This document shows, one piece after another, positions 23,301 to 38,300 of a DNA stretch of 64,000 bases; the first letter of the stretch is position 1, and each line of letters starts with the position of its first letter. The notes below the pieces were generated by a model. That model saw nothing but the letters and a program-made list of their open reading frames with translations, made no database searches and was not told where the DNA came from. The translations under genes and the position numbers were made by a program. Origin of the DNA: Ornithodoros turicata (taxonomy: Eukaryota > Arthropoda > Arachnida > Ixodida > Argasidae); the NCBI RefSeq assembly GCF_037126465.1, contig NC_088206.1, positions 32,986,790 to 33,050,789 on the forward strand, in the 5' to 3' direction.

Positions 23301-26300
23301 AATCAATGTGGATGTTCCTGAAATTAGAATCTTATTTCGTTACACTTTAAGATTACCGTATGCTGGTTACAAAACATGAAGGCACCTCTGCTGACTTAAG
23401 TTATTCATCCGAGAGAAAATAGTACTTGCAAACAAACAAACAGTTTCTTCGCATTCATATGCAGCTTATTTGCAGAAAGAAATTTCGAGAGTCTGTCCAG
23501 TACCCGTTCCCTGCGTTTATCAGAATGTAGGCTCACAAGGAAAAGCACAGGCAGGAAAGTACACAGGCAGGTTCCGATTTCACGATTCTACGGTTCTGAG
23601 GCTGGAACACACACAGACGGACAAACAACACATCCACAAGGTATCGGGCTTTTTCGTCCGATCGTCACTTTTCAACTTTCAGATTTCACAACCAAGGCAG
23701 CCCTGCAGGAAAATGGCGATGTCCGCGACAATGTTCATAATATAGCAGGTGTCCACCATAGCTGGAACCAACACCGGGAACTGATTTGGTGACTTACGAT
23801 ACGAATTCTGAGTTCGACACACTCAAATTTGACAGGCGAGCAGTGTCAACAAAATCCTGATAGCCGGCGAAAAATACAGTAAACGATTCGTCCAGACTCG
23901 GTACTCTCGTTCCCAGCCCACCGCAAACAGCCACACCCTGCGGGGAACTATTTTGAGACGCGGGAGCCGAGAGCCTTTGCTGCTCTGAGGCTGCCGTGCC
24001 TGTCGACCAATCAGAGACGATTTATTTTGAAAGTTTGAATCTGAAGCGTTTGTATCGCAACAGCTGATTTTTACGGCTTTATATATACACCGTGGATTTT
24101 TTCGTGATTTATTTTGGGGAGTTTATTCTCGAAGTTTATTTTGCGAAGTGTAAACCAGAGTGATCCCCTCGAGAAGTAGGATAACGTTAGGATAATAATG
24201 ATTCGTGGCTTCGTGGAACTGTGTGCAGGAGTATAGTTTCTATATAATTAGACAGTTCATACTTGTAATGTATCCTAAACATTGTGCAACACATGTGCTA
24301 AACATTTCAAATGTTTCGACAAATCACGAAGAATTAACACATCTGAAGGACAAAACTGCCCATTTCTAGTGTTGGTGACAACTACAGTTAATGGTTGGTA
24401 ACATTTTTGACAGGGCACAAACGACGCTCTGTCACAGTTTGTTTCTCCCTTTTGGCTGATACTTACCTTAATGGTTTCTACCATCGCAAGTTCATCGACG
24501 TTATATTCCAGGTCGCCGGTTTCTTCTATCTGTCCGTAGCTGCAAGCGTTAATCATCTTTCCGTTTGTGAACATCAGTTTCTGTACGTTTACCTTGAATG
24601 AGGAACAAAATATAACAATTCATACATATATGCTAGCGTGAAGTCATTCGATGAGTGTCAGAATTTTTATGGGTTTCATTTAACGTATAAATGATTAAGT
24701 TCATCTCATATTCATAACCGTTGAAACAGTTCGCGAAAAGTTACCAAATATCTGCAACGAAATAGTAAGTATACAATCTAAAAGATTGTAAAGTAAGATT
24801 GTAAGTAGTAAAGATTGTAAGTAGTAAAGATTGTAAAGTAAGACTGTAAGGAGTAAAGATTGCGAAGTAAGAAAGTAAGCACTAATTTGGGAACGCAGTG
24901 CTCATGAAGAAAATTTAAATGCCAATTTATGAGTGAGAGCAATAAACAAATCATTTATTTTACGTGCAATAAGATCCGAATAAATCTTTTAGACGTGTCA
25001 TATTTACCAGCTGACCGTCGCATCCGCACAGCAGAAGACCGGCGTCGTGAATGATGCCAGGTTTTGACATTCCTTCTACCTGGATTTCTGTTCCACTGAC
25101 GGCTCCATTCGGCCACAACATTGATCCGAACACCTTCGTTTCCTGAAAATTTTACACAGCAAGTTCATGACGGAATTTCCTTAAATAGCACTTGAAACAA
25201 GACTCCAAACGGGTTAATTGCACATGATGCTTCGAAAGGGGAGTATTCGTGACATTTGAGACATCTTTTCATACACAAATGCATAAGGAACGCGAACAAT
25301 CAACTTTAATTTGGCGAATTTATGTCAATGATCATATTGGTCTCACGACGTAAAGCGATGAACTATCATTATCATTTCCTCTTCTCCGAGGTCTTACCTG
25401 GCCATCCAGAACAAGCCAGGCTCCCGGTACCTTGTCCATCCCGCGAATGAAATTGTGCAGCGCTTCTCCGGTCAGCTTGGAAAAGTCCACCTGGAATTGT
25501 GAGCTGCTTGAGTCACTCCGACCTGTCGTCGCTTCAATCTCACCATGATTCATCCTCTCATATTAACCACTGTGAAGTGGGGTATAGTGTCCTGTGGCTA
25601 CCACGGAGGAACATCCCATGTCATCATCACCTCTTCATTTATTGTTGTTGTTGTTGTGCTTGAGTCACATTACTGAGCCACTGCTACTGTTACTGGCAAT
25701 AAACGAAACCTCTCCTCTCCTCACTTTACATTACTTTGGATGTATTCGATTGGAAGGTAGAGTGACACCATTTAGTCACAGTTTATGTAACACAGGATGG
25801 TCGAGTCGAAGAGCGACTGAGCATCGATGCACCCGACCGGTGCTATTATTAATCTCGTGTTGCTTCCTTATTGATTAGCACTGGCGGTTTTTCGAGAAGG
25901 GGCTTCCAACCTCGAACTACATGCACAGCCTAATATTAATTAATGTTGTACAGTGCATGCAGCACACTGTTACGGCAGAAATTGAAGGGCCCGCCAGGTT
26001 TGCGCCCGTTGATCAGTATACAGGGCGTTTGTTTTTATATGTTAGACATTTCAAAATGCCCGCATGTCGAGCAGAATCAGTAAATAGGATACCCTCTGCA
26101 GTGACTCCAATGTCGAGGAGCCTCCAGGTAAGGATGGAGTTCTCCCGCATAACAATATTTCAAATGGAGTTAATATTTTTCCTCTCCACATAGTGATTGT
26201 ATAACCTGTGAGCTGTTTTATAGTGTATTACAGTCTCTGTATTGACTATGAGTTGCAAAGTTGCATTTTTTGTCTCTTCTGTTTCTTTTATGCTGTTTTT

Positions 26301-29300
26301 CTTTTCTTTTATTTTGGTGAGATGTTTATAGTGTATCATACTTCATTATTGTTTCTGATTTGTTTAGTCTTATTGTTTATTATTATTATTGAAGTGCATG
26401 TGACTCTGCAGCTGTTGTATGGGACCAATGACCTCGTCAAGCCACGCGCTGTGGCTTTTTGTTGCTCGTTCCAGCCACTTATGAGGGTAAAATAAATATA
26501 AAATAAAATAAATAAATAACACGGATGCTTGGCGCATTATTAAATGAAAGGCTGCTGCACAGTGGATTTAGGAAAAGCGAGCCACCAATCCTTGTCGCGG
26601 AGATTGGTAATCTCCACACACACAAAATACAAACCTCGTCATCTAGTCGTCAGGGCATGGTTCTACTGGGACTCACATAAGTGAAATTTTTCGAATAAAG
26701 CCAAAATCTTTTAAATATCAGCGACGTACGTTTTTCGGATAAATCCTCAATCCCAACAATAAATCAGATCAAACAAATCAACAAACAAAGTACCAGAAGA
26801 GGTGAGTGCGGGTATACACGCGCAGTTTTGAGATTTGCGGGAAGAAAATCAGTGTCGCTGCGGGTTGTGTTTAAAATGCGGGTATACCCGCAATGCGTAG
26901 ACGGATAGCACGGGTAAACCCGCACCCACTAAAGCAGCCTGTTGCCACCCTCACTTATACGCAATAATCTACTCCAATTATTCCTATATTTTTTTCTTGA
27001 GATCAACGTTGAAATATTCATTGCCAAATTTTGCTATGCAAATGACCCGTAACCTGTACCCCGCGCATAATGACCGCACGAAAAGACAACCTCCGGGAGC
27101 TTACTTGGGCCAGAAAGCGGTTTATCTCGCCAGCATGTATCAGTACCTACTGACATCAGCTTCATTGCTCCAAAGCACGTGACCCTGCGACGTGAAACGA
27201 GCGTTGTTCTCTATGCGCTCGCATGTTTACACTTTGGTGGACATTTGAAAGCAGTTCCTCGTTTTAGCCTAATTTACGTGTCACTCAATCGAGCTCAAAT
27301 GTGCGATAATGCTGTGTCGCTGGTTATGTACCTTGGTTATGTGGTGTGTGATGATAAGCGAGACTACTGTACCTTGCTGAGCTCTTTTTTGTTGAGCATA
27401 GGGTCATAAGAAGCGCCCTCCTCTGGTTGAACAGTCCTTGGTGCCGTGCCGCTGGCTATCATCTCCACTGCGTCACCCTGAAGACGGAATAAGCAGGGAC
27501 TCAATGTCGGAAATCTGGTACCAGGCTGTACGAGCTTCACGTGCATGACGTAATGTGCGACAAACTGGATGAAGGTCGTGAATTCCTCCGAAAGTTTCCA
27601 GGAGCCTGTGATCAGTAGCATTCAAAAGCGTTTACCCTAATACCCTAAAGAAGGGAGTCAGTGGGCTACTACTGGTGTCGTACCTCGGTATGTACTCGTT
27701 GCTTTGTTCCATGAATAAAGAGACTGTGTTCTGCACCGGCATGCGCTTCGAATGTTTACCAAACTCCTACCTCGTTTTGTACCTTCAATACCGACGTCAA
27801 AGGCACTTCCTACAAAGTAATTTTACGCGTGCACAGGGAGCACATGCTTCCCCTCAGTCATCTGGATCCTGTCTTTGGTGTTTCGGACGTGTCAAATGGG
27901 AACGTCTGCCCGCAAGCACGGGCGTCAGTGGTGATATACGCTTACCATAGCCTTTATTCCTTCAGGATACATGAACCGCATGTACAGACTGTCCACCGTG
28001 TCGTTCGGGTCGACGTCACACTGACGTTGCAGCAGCAGCGGTCCTGTGTCCAGTCCGTCGTCTGCCCAGAAGATGCTGAATCCTGCTTTCTTGTCGCCTT
28101 CAATCAAGGTCCTGAGTGAAATAAGGTACATAATGGCACCAATTACTCAGTGTCATCTTCAATCCAGTGAAAGTAACACAATGACCTTTGAAATCGCCTC
28201 AAGCGATTCTTTCTCTCTCTCTTTTTTTTTTGGGGGGGGGGTGATATGTTCAATGACGATAAAAAAGGAAGAAGAAGAAGCAGAGACACAAAAAGTTATG
28301 GAGAAAAGAGACAAAAGAGAAAAAAGACAGCTCCTACACTAGTCGCTGTGCAGGCAGTCATGTAGGAGATATCAGGGAGTGTCCACGAGTTTAGCTTTCC
28401 GAAAGAATCGTATCAGCGCAGACGTGACTTCAGCGTGCTCAAGTAGGGCAAAGTAGCACCGGGAGGAAAGTTATCGGCAGCCCAGATGAGCGAGACGGCG
28501 CCTAAGACTAGACCGGTGACCTTCGTACCGCTGGCAGGCAAGGAGGATGCGTTGCACGTCTGCTTCTACATGACACGAGGGACAAAGAGGTGAAGGCAGC
28601 TGGCGCATATTAAATAGGAGGAGTGGAGTTCGTGCATGCCACATTCAGCCGCAGCCGAGGAAGCAACGTCTCCTCAACGGGATGCGGCCATGCACAGCAT
28701 GCATCATTAGCGGGTCAATGGATCGCAGGAAGGCATTGGTGCGTATACCTTCTTGTTGGAAAAGCTGCGTGCAGTTGGCAATGAAGCGGCGGATTTTGAG
28801 CTGGCACATACAGGGTGTCCCAGAAAACGTGTCATTGAATTATAATAAAAAACTACGCCACCTAGAATCATGCAGTCAACGGCATTTGTTCTTATTAGGT
28901 TTTTGCCATCTCCTGATGTGAATGCCATGTAACCCAAGTTTAATTATGTAAATATTTGCGAACTGTACTCCGAAATTTGCCGAGTAAAAGTCACTTTTCT
29001 ACCCCACCAATATGAAGAGCGTGCCTAATTCACTCAAATTCATGGTAATTGACAGTGATATTCACGAGCTATCCCATCGGAAATAAAAATAGCCGAATAT
29101 CGTGCTTTTCGGAGCACCGGATCATAATGCGCGGTGACTTTTTGAGCGCAATCGCTCTCCGTACGACGAAAGGAGGTTCCAAAGCCAGCCCACAGAGCGA
29201 TAGTAGAAAAAGCAACGGTTCCTAAAATTGGGAGAGGGAAAGCGTTATCCAGCGAAAGTCGGACAGGATAAGCCGAGCCTGTGTTATCTCTTTCTGCGAT

Positions 29301-32300
29301 GACGGGGTGGGCTGGGTTTCCAACCTCCTCTCGTCGGACTGACAAAGACTGCGCTGAAAAATTCATCGCTATTCTGTTTGAGCTCCGTAGAGCATATGTT
29401 CTGCTATTTTTTCCGATGGGATAGCTCCTGAATATCACTGTCAATTATCATTAATTTGAGTAAATTAGACACGCTCTTCACATTGGTGGGGTAAAAAAGT
29501 GGCAAATGTCCGACTTAAGCTCGCAAAAATTTGCATAATTAAACTTACGTTACATGACATTCACATCAGAAGGTGGCAAAAACCCAGTAAGAACAAATGC
29601 CATTGACCGCATGACTCTAGGTGGTGTAGTTTTCTTAGTATAATTCAATGACACGTTTTCTGGGACACCCTGTAGAGAGCGTAAGAGGAAGAACAGTGGG
29701 CTGCTCAGTATCGGTGTCATGCCGAGCTAGAGTGTCAGCGCGATCATCGCCAGAAATTCTGACATGGCTCGGAATCCACTGGTATACCACGCCGTGTCCC
29801 AGGGATACAAGTTCGTAGTGCAGGGCGATGATCGTGGCGTAGGTGTCAGCGACGACTGCAGCGGAGTAAGGAGCCAGCGCCTCCAGAGCCACTTTACTGT
29901 CGGTCAGGATCGTCCAGACCCTGGGCGCCAACGAGGAGACGTGTCTCAAGGCGGCCATTATTGCGAATGCCTTAGTCTCCGCAGATTAGACGAGGGGGAG
30001 TTTGTATCCGTGCTCAATTCCATTCTCTGGGATGTAAAAGGCGGCAGACGACCCACCTCCAGAGACCGAAGCATCAGTGTATACTTGAGCTCGATGCCGG
30101 TGGTGGGTGTGGTGCACGGTCAATTGACGGGCCACAACTGTTGGCACGTCATTCTTTTTCCGAAGACACAGAATGAACGTTTGTACAGTGGCGAAGTGAA
30201 GTGTCTGCATAGGTAGCGCATACGAGGTCAGGGCCGAAGCTGAGGGGATACGACACTAAGGGGATGTTGGCCCACAAACGGAGAGCTTGACCGAACGCTG
30301 ACGCGCGATAACGTTGAGCAATGACACAGAGGTGATATTTTGCCTATCATACAGAAACGTGCAAAAGGAACAGTTTTTGGAAATATTTTGCTTCTGTGTG
30401 GCTGGATAGGCGATGTATTCTGCGTACCTGATCTAGGTCCACACACCATGACACTGACGCTGTTCTACGACAGGTGAGTGGGACGAAACATCGATGACAT
30501 TGAAACGAGCTACCGACGAGCAAGACAGTGTACGGAAACCTTTGGCTTGGTGGAACTGCAAGGAGATACTGAGCGGGGTACTGAGCAGGACCTGATATTT
30601 GTTGTATACTTGCGTCGCTTCACTGGCCGAACGAGATATTATTCGACTGATTCCGGACCGACGTCCCCTACAGCGGACGCTTCTTACATAAGATCGAGAA
30701 GGCATATTCCCCAACTGCTCTATGTGTGGTCTTCTGGAGGCAATGGAACACAACATAATGTCGTGCAAACGCTACAGCAGAGCCCGCCGCCTTTTTCTGT
30801 CGCGGCTGACAGTACTGGACAGCCGATCGTTTAGTTTACCTCCTAAAGTACCGGGGCCGTGGCACCCCCAATCAAGACATCGGCAGTTCGGCGCTGTGAT
30901 AAAATATATCCACGAGTTGAATTGAGTTGAAAAGAAAAAAATTGAGAAACAGGCACTGATTACGAGAGCCGGCTACTCCAGATCACTTTGGAAAACACAA
31001 ATGGCTATCGACAATCAAATCAATGAGTGACAAAGACTCTCAATCAGTCACTCACAAACACTGTCCACACACACTGTCAGTCACACTGTGTCCACCAACT
31101 TGGAGTCTGCGCAAAATCGCACAAATGCTTGCATGGCGTGAAACTGATGGTCGGGTGTCCAAGGGCCCAGAACCTTAACGACATCAAATGGTCTGCCATC
31201 CAGCCGAGCTAAGGAAGCTTGTAGAGATTTCTGTGCTGCTGATACCGTGGACAGGATAATAAGATATGTCCAGTGTCCTCAACAGTCCCACAGGTGCCAC
31301 AGTTGGGTGAATCCGCCTTTCCAAGCTTGTGAAGAAGACGTCGGCTGCAGGGCATGTTGAGGCGGAGGCGGTGGTAAAGTGACGCAAACGGCCTAGGGAA
31401 CGATGTCGGAAAAGTAGATGCAAGTTCCGGGTCAAAGCGATGTAGCAGCGAAGCGCGAGCCCCGCCAGAGAGCCACTGTGCCTCAGCCGGTTGGCGACAC
31501 AACACAGTCAACATGGCCCTAGCGTCGGACTTGGTGAAGTATATGAGTCGGGACGCACGCTTCTGATGTGTTCTGCGTGCCGCAGCATCAACCGCATCAT
31601 GCCCAGGTATGCCGCAGTGTCCTGGAATCCATTGAAAGAACATGTCTTGTCCAGCAGCCACCGCCTCTGCGTGTAGTTTTACATTAGCAACTACAGGGTT
31701 GCAAGGGCTGGTAGTTCCTGCAGAAACAAGGGACTGCAGAGCAGCCTGGAAAACCGAGATAATAACCCACTTGGTCCGTGAATGAGCCGACGCTATATAT
31801 TCCATAGCCATGAGCAGAGCGTACAGTTCAGCTGCTGTCGACGATGTCGCATGGGACAAACGCACTCCACTTTCAACACCACAGGCAGGTATGACGAAGG
31901 CACTCATCGATTCAGTCGTCGTGTCTGTGTATCTGTGTATACTACCGCTGCCGCTATATCCACGATTTCGAAGCGGACAAAGGGCTTTTACGCGCGATGT
32001 CAGCACGGACCGTATAGCGGTGACCCATCTTGGACATCGATGGACTACTTTACTCATCTCAATCATTTTTTACTAGTGGGCTGTGGCATTAAAGGAGCTA
32101 TAAAGTGAATGGCAAACCTGTAGAAACCCATACAAGAACGAACGTAGAACGAAGTACCACTGTAGTTTACTGTACTACACAGGAAACGACAAAGCAAACC
32201 AACAACGTCAACCAGTCATCTCGGCACGGCTTCTCTTGCTGAGCTACTCGGTTATTCGAACTTCCGAAGATGTATTTTTTTCTGAGAAGTACGAACTGCT

Positions 32301-35300
32301 TTAAATTTTACCAGCTTACGTTTTCACCTTTTTTTTTTTTTTTTTGGTGGGGGGGGATAAATCCAAAAACCGGAATCCTACTCATAACGGTCTGCGAGTA
32401 TATATAATTGCTTTGCGGGTTACACCTGCAACAGCAGTCGAAGAGTGGCAAGATCACCTAGTTTTCCGTCGTTTCCAAACGAGCTTTCCACATTACGCTC
32501 TGGCTGTGCATACTGACTCACCATCTGCATGGGAAATGTCAATGCACAGCCAGAGAAGGTACTTGCCAGAAATTACGTGCCCTGCGCCAGGCTTTATTCA
32601 TCCGTTCCCGCTACAGTCACTTATATAGTGACTGTAGCTCCCACGAAGCAGAATATCTAGTCTTTGTGAGCTCTCAAAACATCATGAACATGGAATGTTT
32701 CTCGGAACCCCATCACAGTACAAGACAGTGTTTACCAGTTTATAGAAGATGCTCCTCTGTGTCTTGGCAGCAAAGAGGGGTGGTAGATTATGGACTGGTA
32801 CTTGGGGAGAGTGATAACCTCCATAGGAATAAATTGAGTGCAAAAGGGTAACACGTTGAGCTCCGCCCCCGTGGACTGGTACACTTCCAACACTTCGGGG
32901 AGGATTTTGCCCTTGAGTCGCCACCGAGGAAACTTGAAGACGCGCGTTCCGTCCGCCTGCGCTGTCGTCGCTGCAAAGAGACATTACTGAGTTTTAGTAC
33001 ATCGTACGCTATCGCCTTTGAGTGCGTAAGGAATAGCGTTAGTGGTTATGCGCGTGCGCAAAACGAAGAGCTTCGCGCTGTGCTCAGAACCACCGCGATA
33101 TCGCCTTTGCGTACGCAAGAGATAGCATGTTGATTCTGCGTATTTTGTTTTGCGAGTGCGCACAACCACCAACGTACCTTACGTACACAAAGGCAATAGG
33201 GTACGATGCACTAAAACTCGCTATTTTTCCTCGTCATACAATACTTGTCGAGAAAGAAATCGTAAACAGTTGAAACTGATGCACGTTGTTTCCAAGGGAA
33301 CAGAGCCCACAGGACGTGTCTAGACATAGGAAAGGTGTCACGTATGCACACAAGCCCTAGAGATATGATGACGTTTTCCGCCATCCGGGCGGAAAACGTC
33401 CCCCCGCCCTCCCCAAAGTGAGGGTCTGGATCAGCCCCCGGCTGTGGCTCAGCGACGTTGACGTCAAGGCAGGGGGCGCCGACCGCGGCGGTGTTGGTAG
33501 CAGCCACGTGATGTAACTTGCAGTCATCTCGACTACCGAGGCTGTCGTTCGCGTGAGTGACACCGTAGTTTACGGGCGACGCGTTTGGAGCGTCGGGAAT
33601 ACCAAATTCTCATCGCTAGCGTTACGTTGCGTCATATACCACGTACGCTCGCTCCCGGACGACACGTTCGCGCTACCGACCCAGATCGGAATAGGGTAGC
33701 TTGGATTGACTCTGGAAGGCATGTGTACTAACAAGTACTTCCCTGGTGTTATGAACGGTTACCTATGGGTCACGACACTCATCCGTCATTTCAGACGTCC
33801 ATTTATAAATCCCTCGATATACGAACGATTTTTCCAGGAAAGTGAACCGTTCATAAATCCAGGGTTGACGGCATACACTCTGTCCCAATGACGGTGATTG
33901 GCGTGCTTCAAAAACTACGCCATTAACCATGTCACATAGGCTGGTGTAGTAGAGAGGTTAAAGGACCAGTGAAAGGGCGCCAGATACATTTGCGGCTTAA
34001 GCGGTTTACACAATAAACAAAAAGCGTTATTAGTAAAAGAAAAAGATTATATGGGACATGTAGCGCTCGCGCGACATGTTTTCACAGTAGATACAGAGGT
34101 GGGGAAATTTATTTTGTAATGCATTACCATTACTCACTTACTTTGGCCACATAATGCCATTACTCTGGCATTACATTCTCTGGGTGTCTAATAAAGTCCT
34201 GCATCACGGGTATCAATCACTCCAATATTCCCCAAATCGGTGCCAGTGAATTTGTGCAAATGCATAAAGCGTATTTTACATTTATCCCAGCGCAGTAGTA
34301 CTTGGTGTACAGTGCGAGACAAAAACAGCCAATCGCTCGTTACAGCAGCATTTTTTTTTTTCGTTAATTCTCCTATGACCAAAAAGCCTTAGAGGATAAA
34401 AAGGGTGATGGCATCATCTGGACACCTATTGGCCTACCGGAGAAGGAGGACCCCGATATTGCCGGTCGTAAAATAATGAAAGATGAAAAGTCACTGTTGT
34501 TCCAGCCTCAGAACATCAGTTCTCTCGTGTGAAATAAATAAATCACTCGATTGCTTAATACGTGTGAACATTCTTACTTTGCAGCCACCACAATTGCTAC
34601 TAAGTGCTGCTCACCCAATAATGTCTTGTGCAAACAGGATTATATGGCAATTATAATATATTTTCGCGTTTATTCATATGATGTGTGCACATGGCTTAAA
34701 AGTTCCTTATTTATTATGAAACATCCTTTTCTTGCAGCATGTCGCCATACAAATAGGCTGACTCACCTTACGTGTAAATCTACTCCCAATTATTATCCTT
34801 TTCTTTCGTTGTTGTTCACAACATCTCACGCTTGGTTCTCCTCCGGGTCATTGTTAAAGACGGCTTGGAAAAACCAGGGATTTTCCGTGGCTCGACACAG
34901 TATGATTTTTAACCGTCGGGATAATGCGAGAACGTTCATTTCAAGTAATGAGTAATGCTGTGACGTATTACTCAATCAAAATGTAATGCATTACGGGTAA
35001 CGCATTACTTTTCAAGTACAGCTTGGGACAAAAATTTACGGAACACGGCACTGGCGTATTTCATCACCGAAGCCGCCACCTACTAGATATCAGAAAGAGA
35101 TAGAATAAGAAACGGGTTTCCGGCTCTTCTATCCATCTCTTAGTGCTTGTGTTCTCTCCTGTCTGCCGCTAGTGTGTGGCGCCAATGGACAAATGCGACA
35201 CCCCGGTGTTCCTCAACTTTTGTCCCGAGCCGTACAATAAGTACGAACTCCCTTTAGTGTGAACTGCCGACACCGTATTTTGTAGATCTGTAGTGCGCTA

Positions 35301-38300
35301 TTATCTTTTCCCGCTCCATTGATTAAGTGCCCGTGAGTATGTGAGGGATCCCGCTGTGATTTAGAGTTTGTAATGGGCTTAATCGCTTGCACGCGTTACG
35401 AGCTAACGAGGGGTAGGACACTCCTCGTCGAGAAGGGCACGTGATAAAACACGTGCACGGTGCTCTTCGCGCGATACGTGAATGGCGTGGTATACGTCAC
35501 GCGCAATGTGTCACGTGCCCATCTTTTTGAATTTCCCGCCACTCGTTAGCTCCTAACGACCGTAATGACTTTTAAGCGATGGAGCAGGTAGCACCCATGG
35601 TGGGTTGGTAATAGCTCCTAGGTTGATCTTATTTAACTAACTAACTAACTCTCCCACCCACCCACCTCTGAGCAGATAGATATAGATTAGGAAGAAAAAA
35701 GAAGTCGTTACAGTAAGACATGTACACCTTGCCGGAAAAAACGGAAGGAAATGCAGTTTCTCTGTACCTCAGGACAAAGAAACTAACTACGAAACAAGTT
35801 ACTGAAAAGGAAAAGGAACGAGTTCTCGCTACCCGTAAGTAACAAGTTACTTACTCACTCACTTACTACTAACCACTACCACTTACCACTAACTTACTAC
35901 TCAAACAGCACAATTTTAACCTAAGTGCCAATTCAGATGCCCTTTATTCTCGTCTAGTCTTCTACGCTGAATTGCATTCCAGCAACAACTGATGTTGAAC
36001 ATTAACGACATATATCATTGTGCGTTCCAGTCAGTATCGTTGTGCGGAGTCGTCCGCTGAATATACGCCATGCTGAGGCGCTTGAAGGAACGGCCGCATT
36101 GAGGGGTATCCTGAAGTTCCATAGATAAGAATCCGCAGGTTCAGAACTTCGAATCGGTCAGTCTGACGCCGCCATCGCCTAGAATACGACGCCCGGGGGG
36201 GGGGGGGTGTTAATAAGCGTCCTAGGCCGACTTCAGGGGGAACTTCTCCGACATTCGTCTGGTAAGTCTTGCGAAAACCCAGGGGAAAACTCAGACAGCA
36301 CAGCCGGCTGCGGGATTTGAACCCACCGCCTCCTAGTCTTCGGCAAAACCTTTTCTGGGCACAACAGAACCAGTTTCAAACTTGAGTAGCCATTATGTGT
36401 AAGAAAGCGCAAGGGATAGCGCGAAACGTATTCGCGTTTTCGACGACCTGTAGGTGGCGCATCTGAACTCCAACATGGCGGACGTATCCAGGTTGTCACT
36501 TTGTTTCGATTTTGAGATTGCTGAACTGCAATGTTGATTCTCGATGCGTTGAAGGCGAACGAGTATTAAACGCTGCTCATATACTTCTGACAGGCGTAAC
36601 CGAGTTGTCCAAAGAGAAGGCTATAGTTGTCGCGTAATATTTGCGAAGTTCCGGCGTGTTTGATGAACCACACTTCGTGAAGATGAATTTCACGTTTACC
36701 GGTTGCGAGGCCGAAATAGCAAGCAGTGAGTGTCCCGTGCTGCAGGAATGTCAGAGACATGCAAGCACAGGATATCTGTGCTGATGCTCTCTTACAGATA
36801 AGATCTTCTAAGTGTGTAGCGCGTGTACGAATGTAGTTTAGAATTTATAGGGTAATGTTGCCACATCCGTGTGTCACTGATGCGTATGTTTTTGGGAAAC
36901 CTTAACGAAACGTCGCATTCTTTCTGCATTCTTTCCCAAGTAATTTGACGCGCTGATTCAAATGCACAGTTACAAAAGGACTTGATATACGTTTTCGCGC
37001 TATCCCTTGTACTTTATTGCACATAATGGCTACTCAAGTTTGAAAAATATTGTTGTGTTTTGCCTAGACTAGGTTTTGCTTCCCTTCCTGACGTGAGTTG
37101 CGCAGAAGTGTACTTCAGAAAAAAAGAAAAAAAGAAAAAGAAAGTAAAGAAAAAGAACGTTCATCAGATATGTAGGCAGTACCGCTCCTAGAGCTCTGCA
37201 ATACACACATAAGCATTGCTGATGTAACAGGTTTGCTGATTTTGCGTCGCTCAATCCATCTCTTCCGAGGATGCGTCAAAGTAGGCGGTGTTCCATGTGT
37301 GGAAAGAAGAAAACGTGGAAAGACAAACTACTGTCCCCTCGGCGCGCATAGTCGCGTTGTGGCACAGAACAAAAGTCGTTTGGTTTAGTTTGCTGGTCGT
37401 TGTCTGCACTGTTTCCTTCATCCATGATTTCAACAGCAAAATACAGGTGCAGCTCAGCGACCCATGCGAAAAGCAGCAAGGTTTCCGCAAATGAACGCGG
37501 GGTCGTCGGCCGTGTGTACCTGGATCGGCTAGTCCCTTTTTTCTCCGCTGTGCGGCGTCGATTTGGCGAAAAACGCGAATACCAAGTCAGTTTTGTGACT
37601 GTGCATTTGATTCACCGCGACAAATCACTGGGGAATGAATGCAGAAAGAATACGACGTTTCGTTAAGGTTTCCCCAAAACATGCGCGCCAGTGACACGCA
37701 GAGGTGGGCAAAACTCCTCACGGTCTTTGCCCTCACCTCGATTTTCCTGGACGGAGCTTTGTCCTTACCTCACCTCACCTACTTTTCGGAGAAGTTCCCT
37801 CACCTCACCTCAAAACATTATCAGAAAAATTTCCTCACCTCACCTCGGCCTTTAGTGAAAAAATATTTCCTCACCTCAAAACCTTTCAGAGAATTTCCCT
37901 CACCTCACCTCAGCCTTCCATAAAAAAATTTTCCCTCACCTCAACCCCAATTTCCGTGAGGTGAGGGGGTTCAAGGCGCCCTCACCTCACTTGCAGTTAG
38001 GAGGGTGCCCCTCCCTGCTCAAGGTCGACGCTTCTCAATTTTTTAAATGACGAAAGTACGCAGCGTAAAGCAAGTATCGACTATCGAGACGAAAGCATCA
38101 GGTCCCGACTCTCTGCTTCAGCGGTAGATTGTGACTGTAGGTGTTTGTGGCGCAAGCGCAACAGAGGTCAGAAAGCGCCACGACTGCGGTGAGTACCTGA
38201 TGAATGGCGATGATAGCTAAAATTATTTACGGATCATGTCCTACGCATTATATCATGGCCGCTCGCCATCAGCTAGTGGGATGGCAGGTGCATTGCTAAT

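Noticed and set aside
23880..24095. Promoter with CCAAT and TATA-like boxes inside intron 7
   Set aside because: Two short motifs only, on the plus strand, without any downstream gene.
30433..30768. 111-codon minus-strand ORF
   Set aside because: It is the antisense shadow of the plus-strand LINE fragment.
36230..36500. 88-codon minus-strand ORF
   Set aside because: It spans SINE copy b and the foldback arm; translation artefact.
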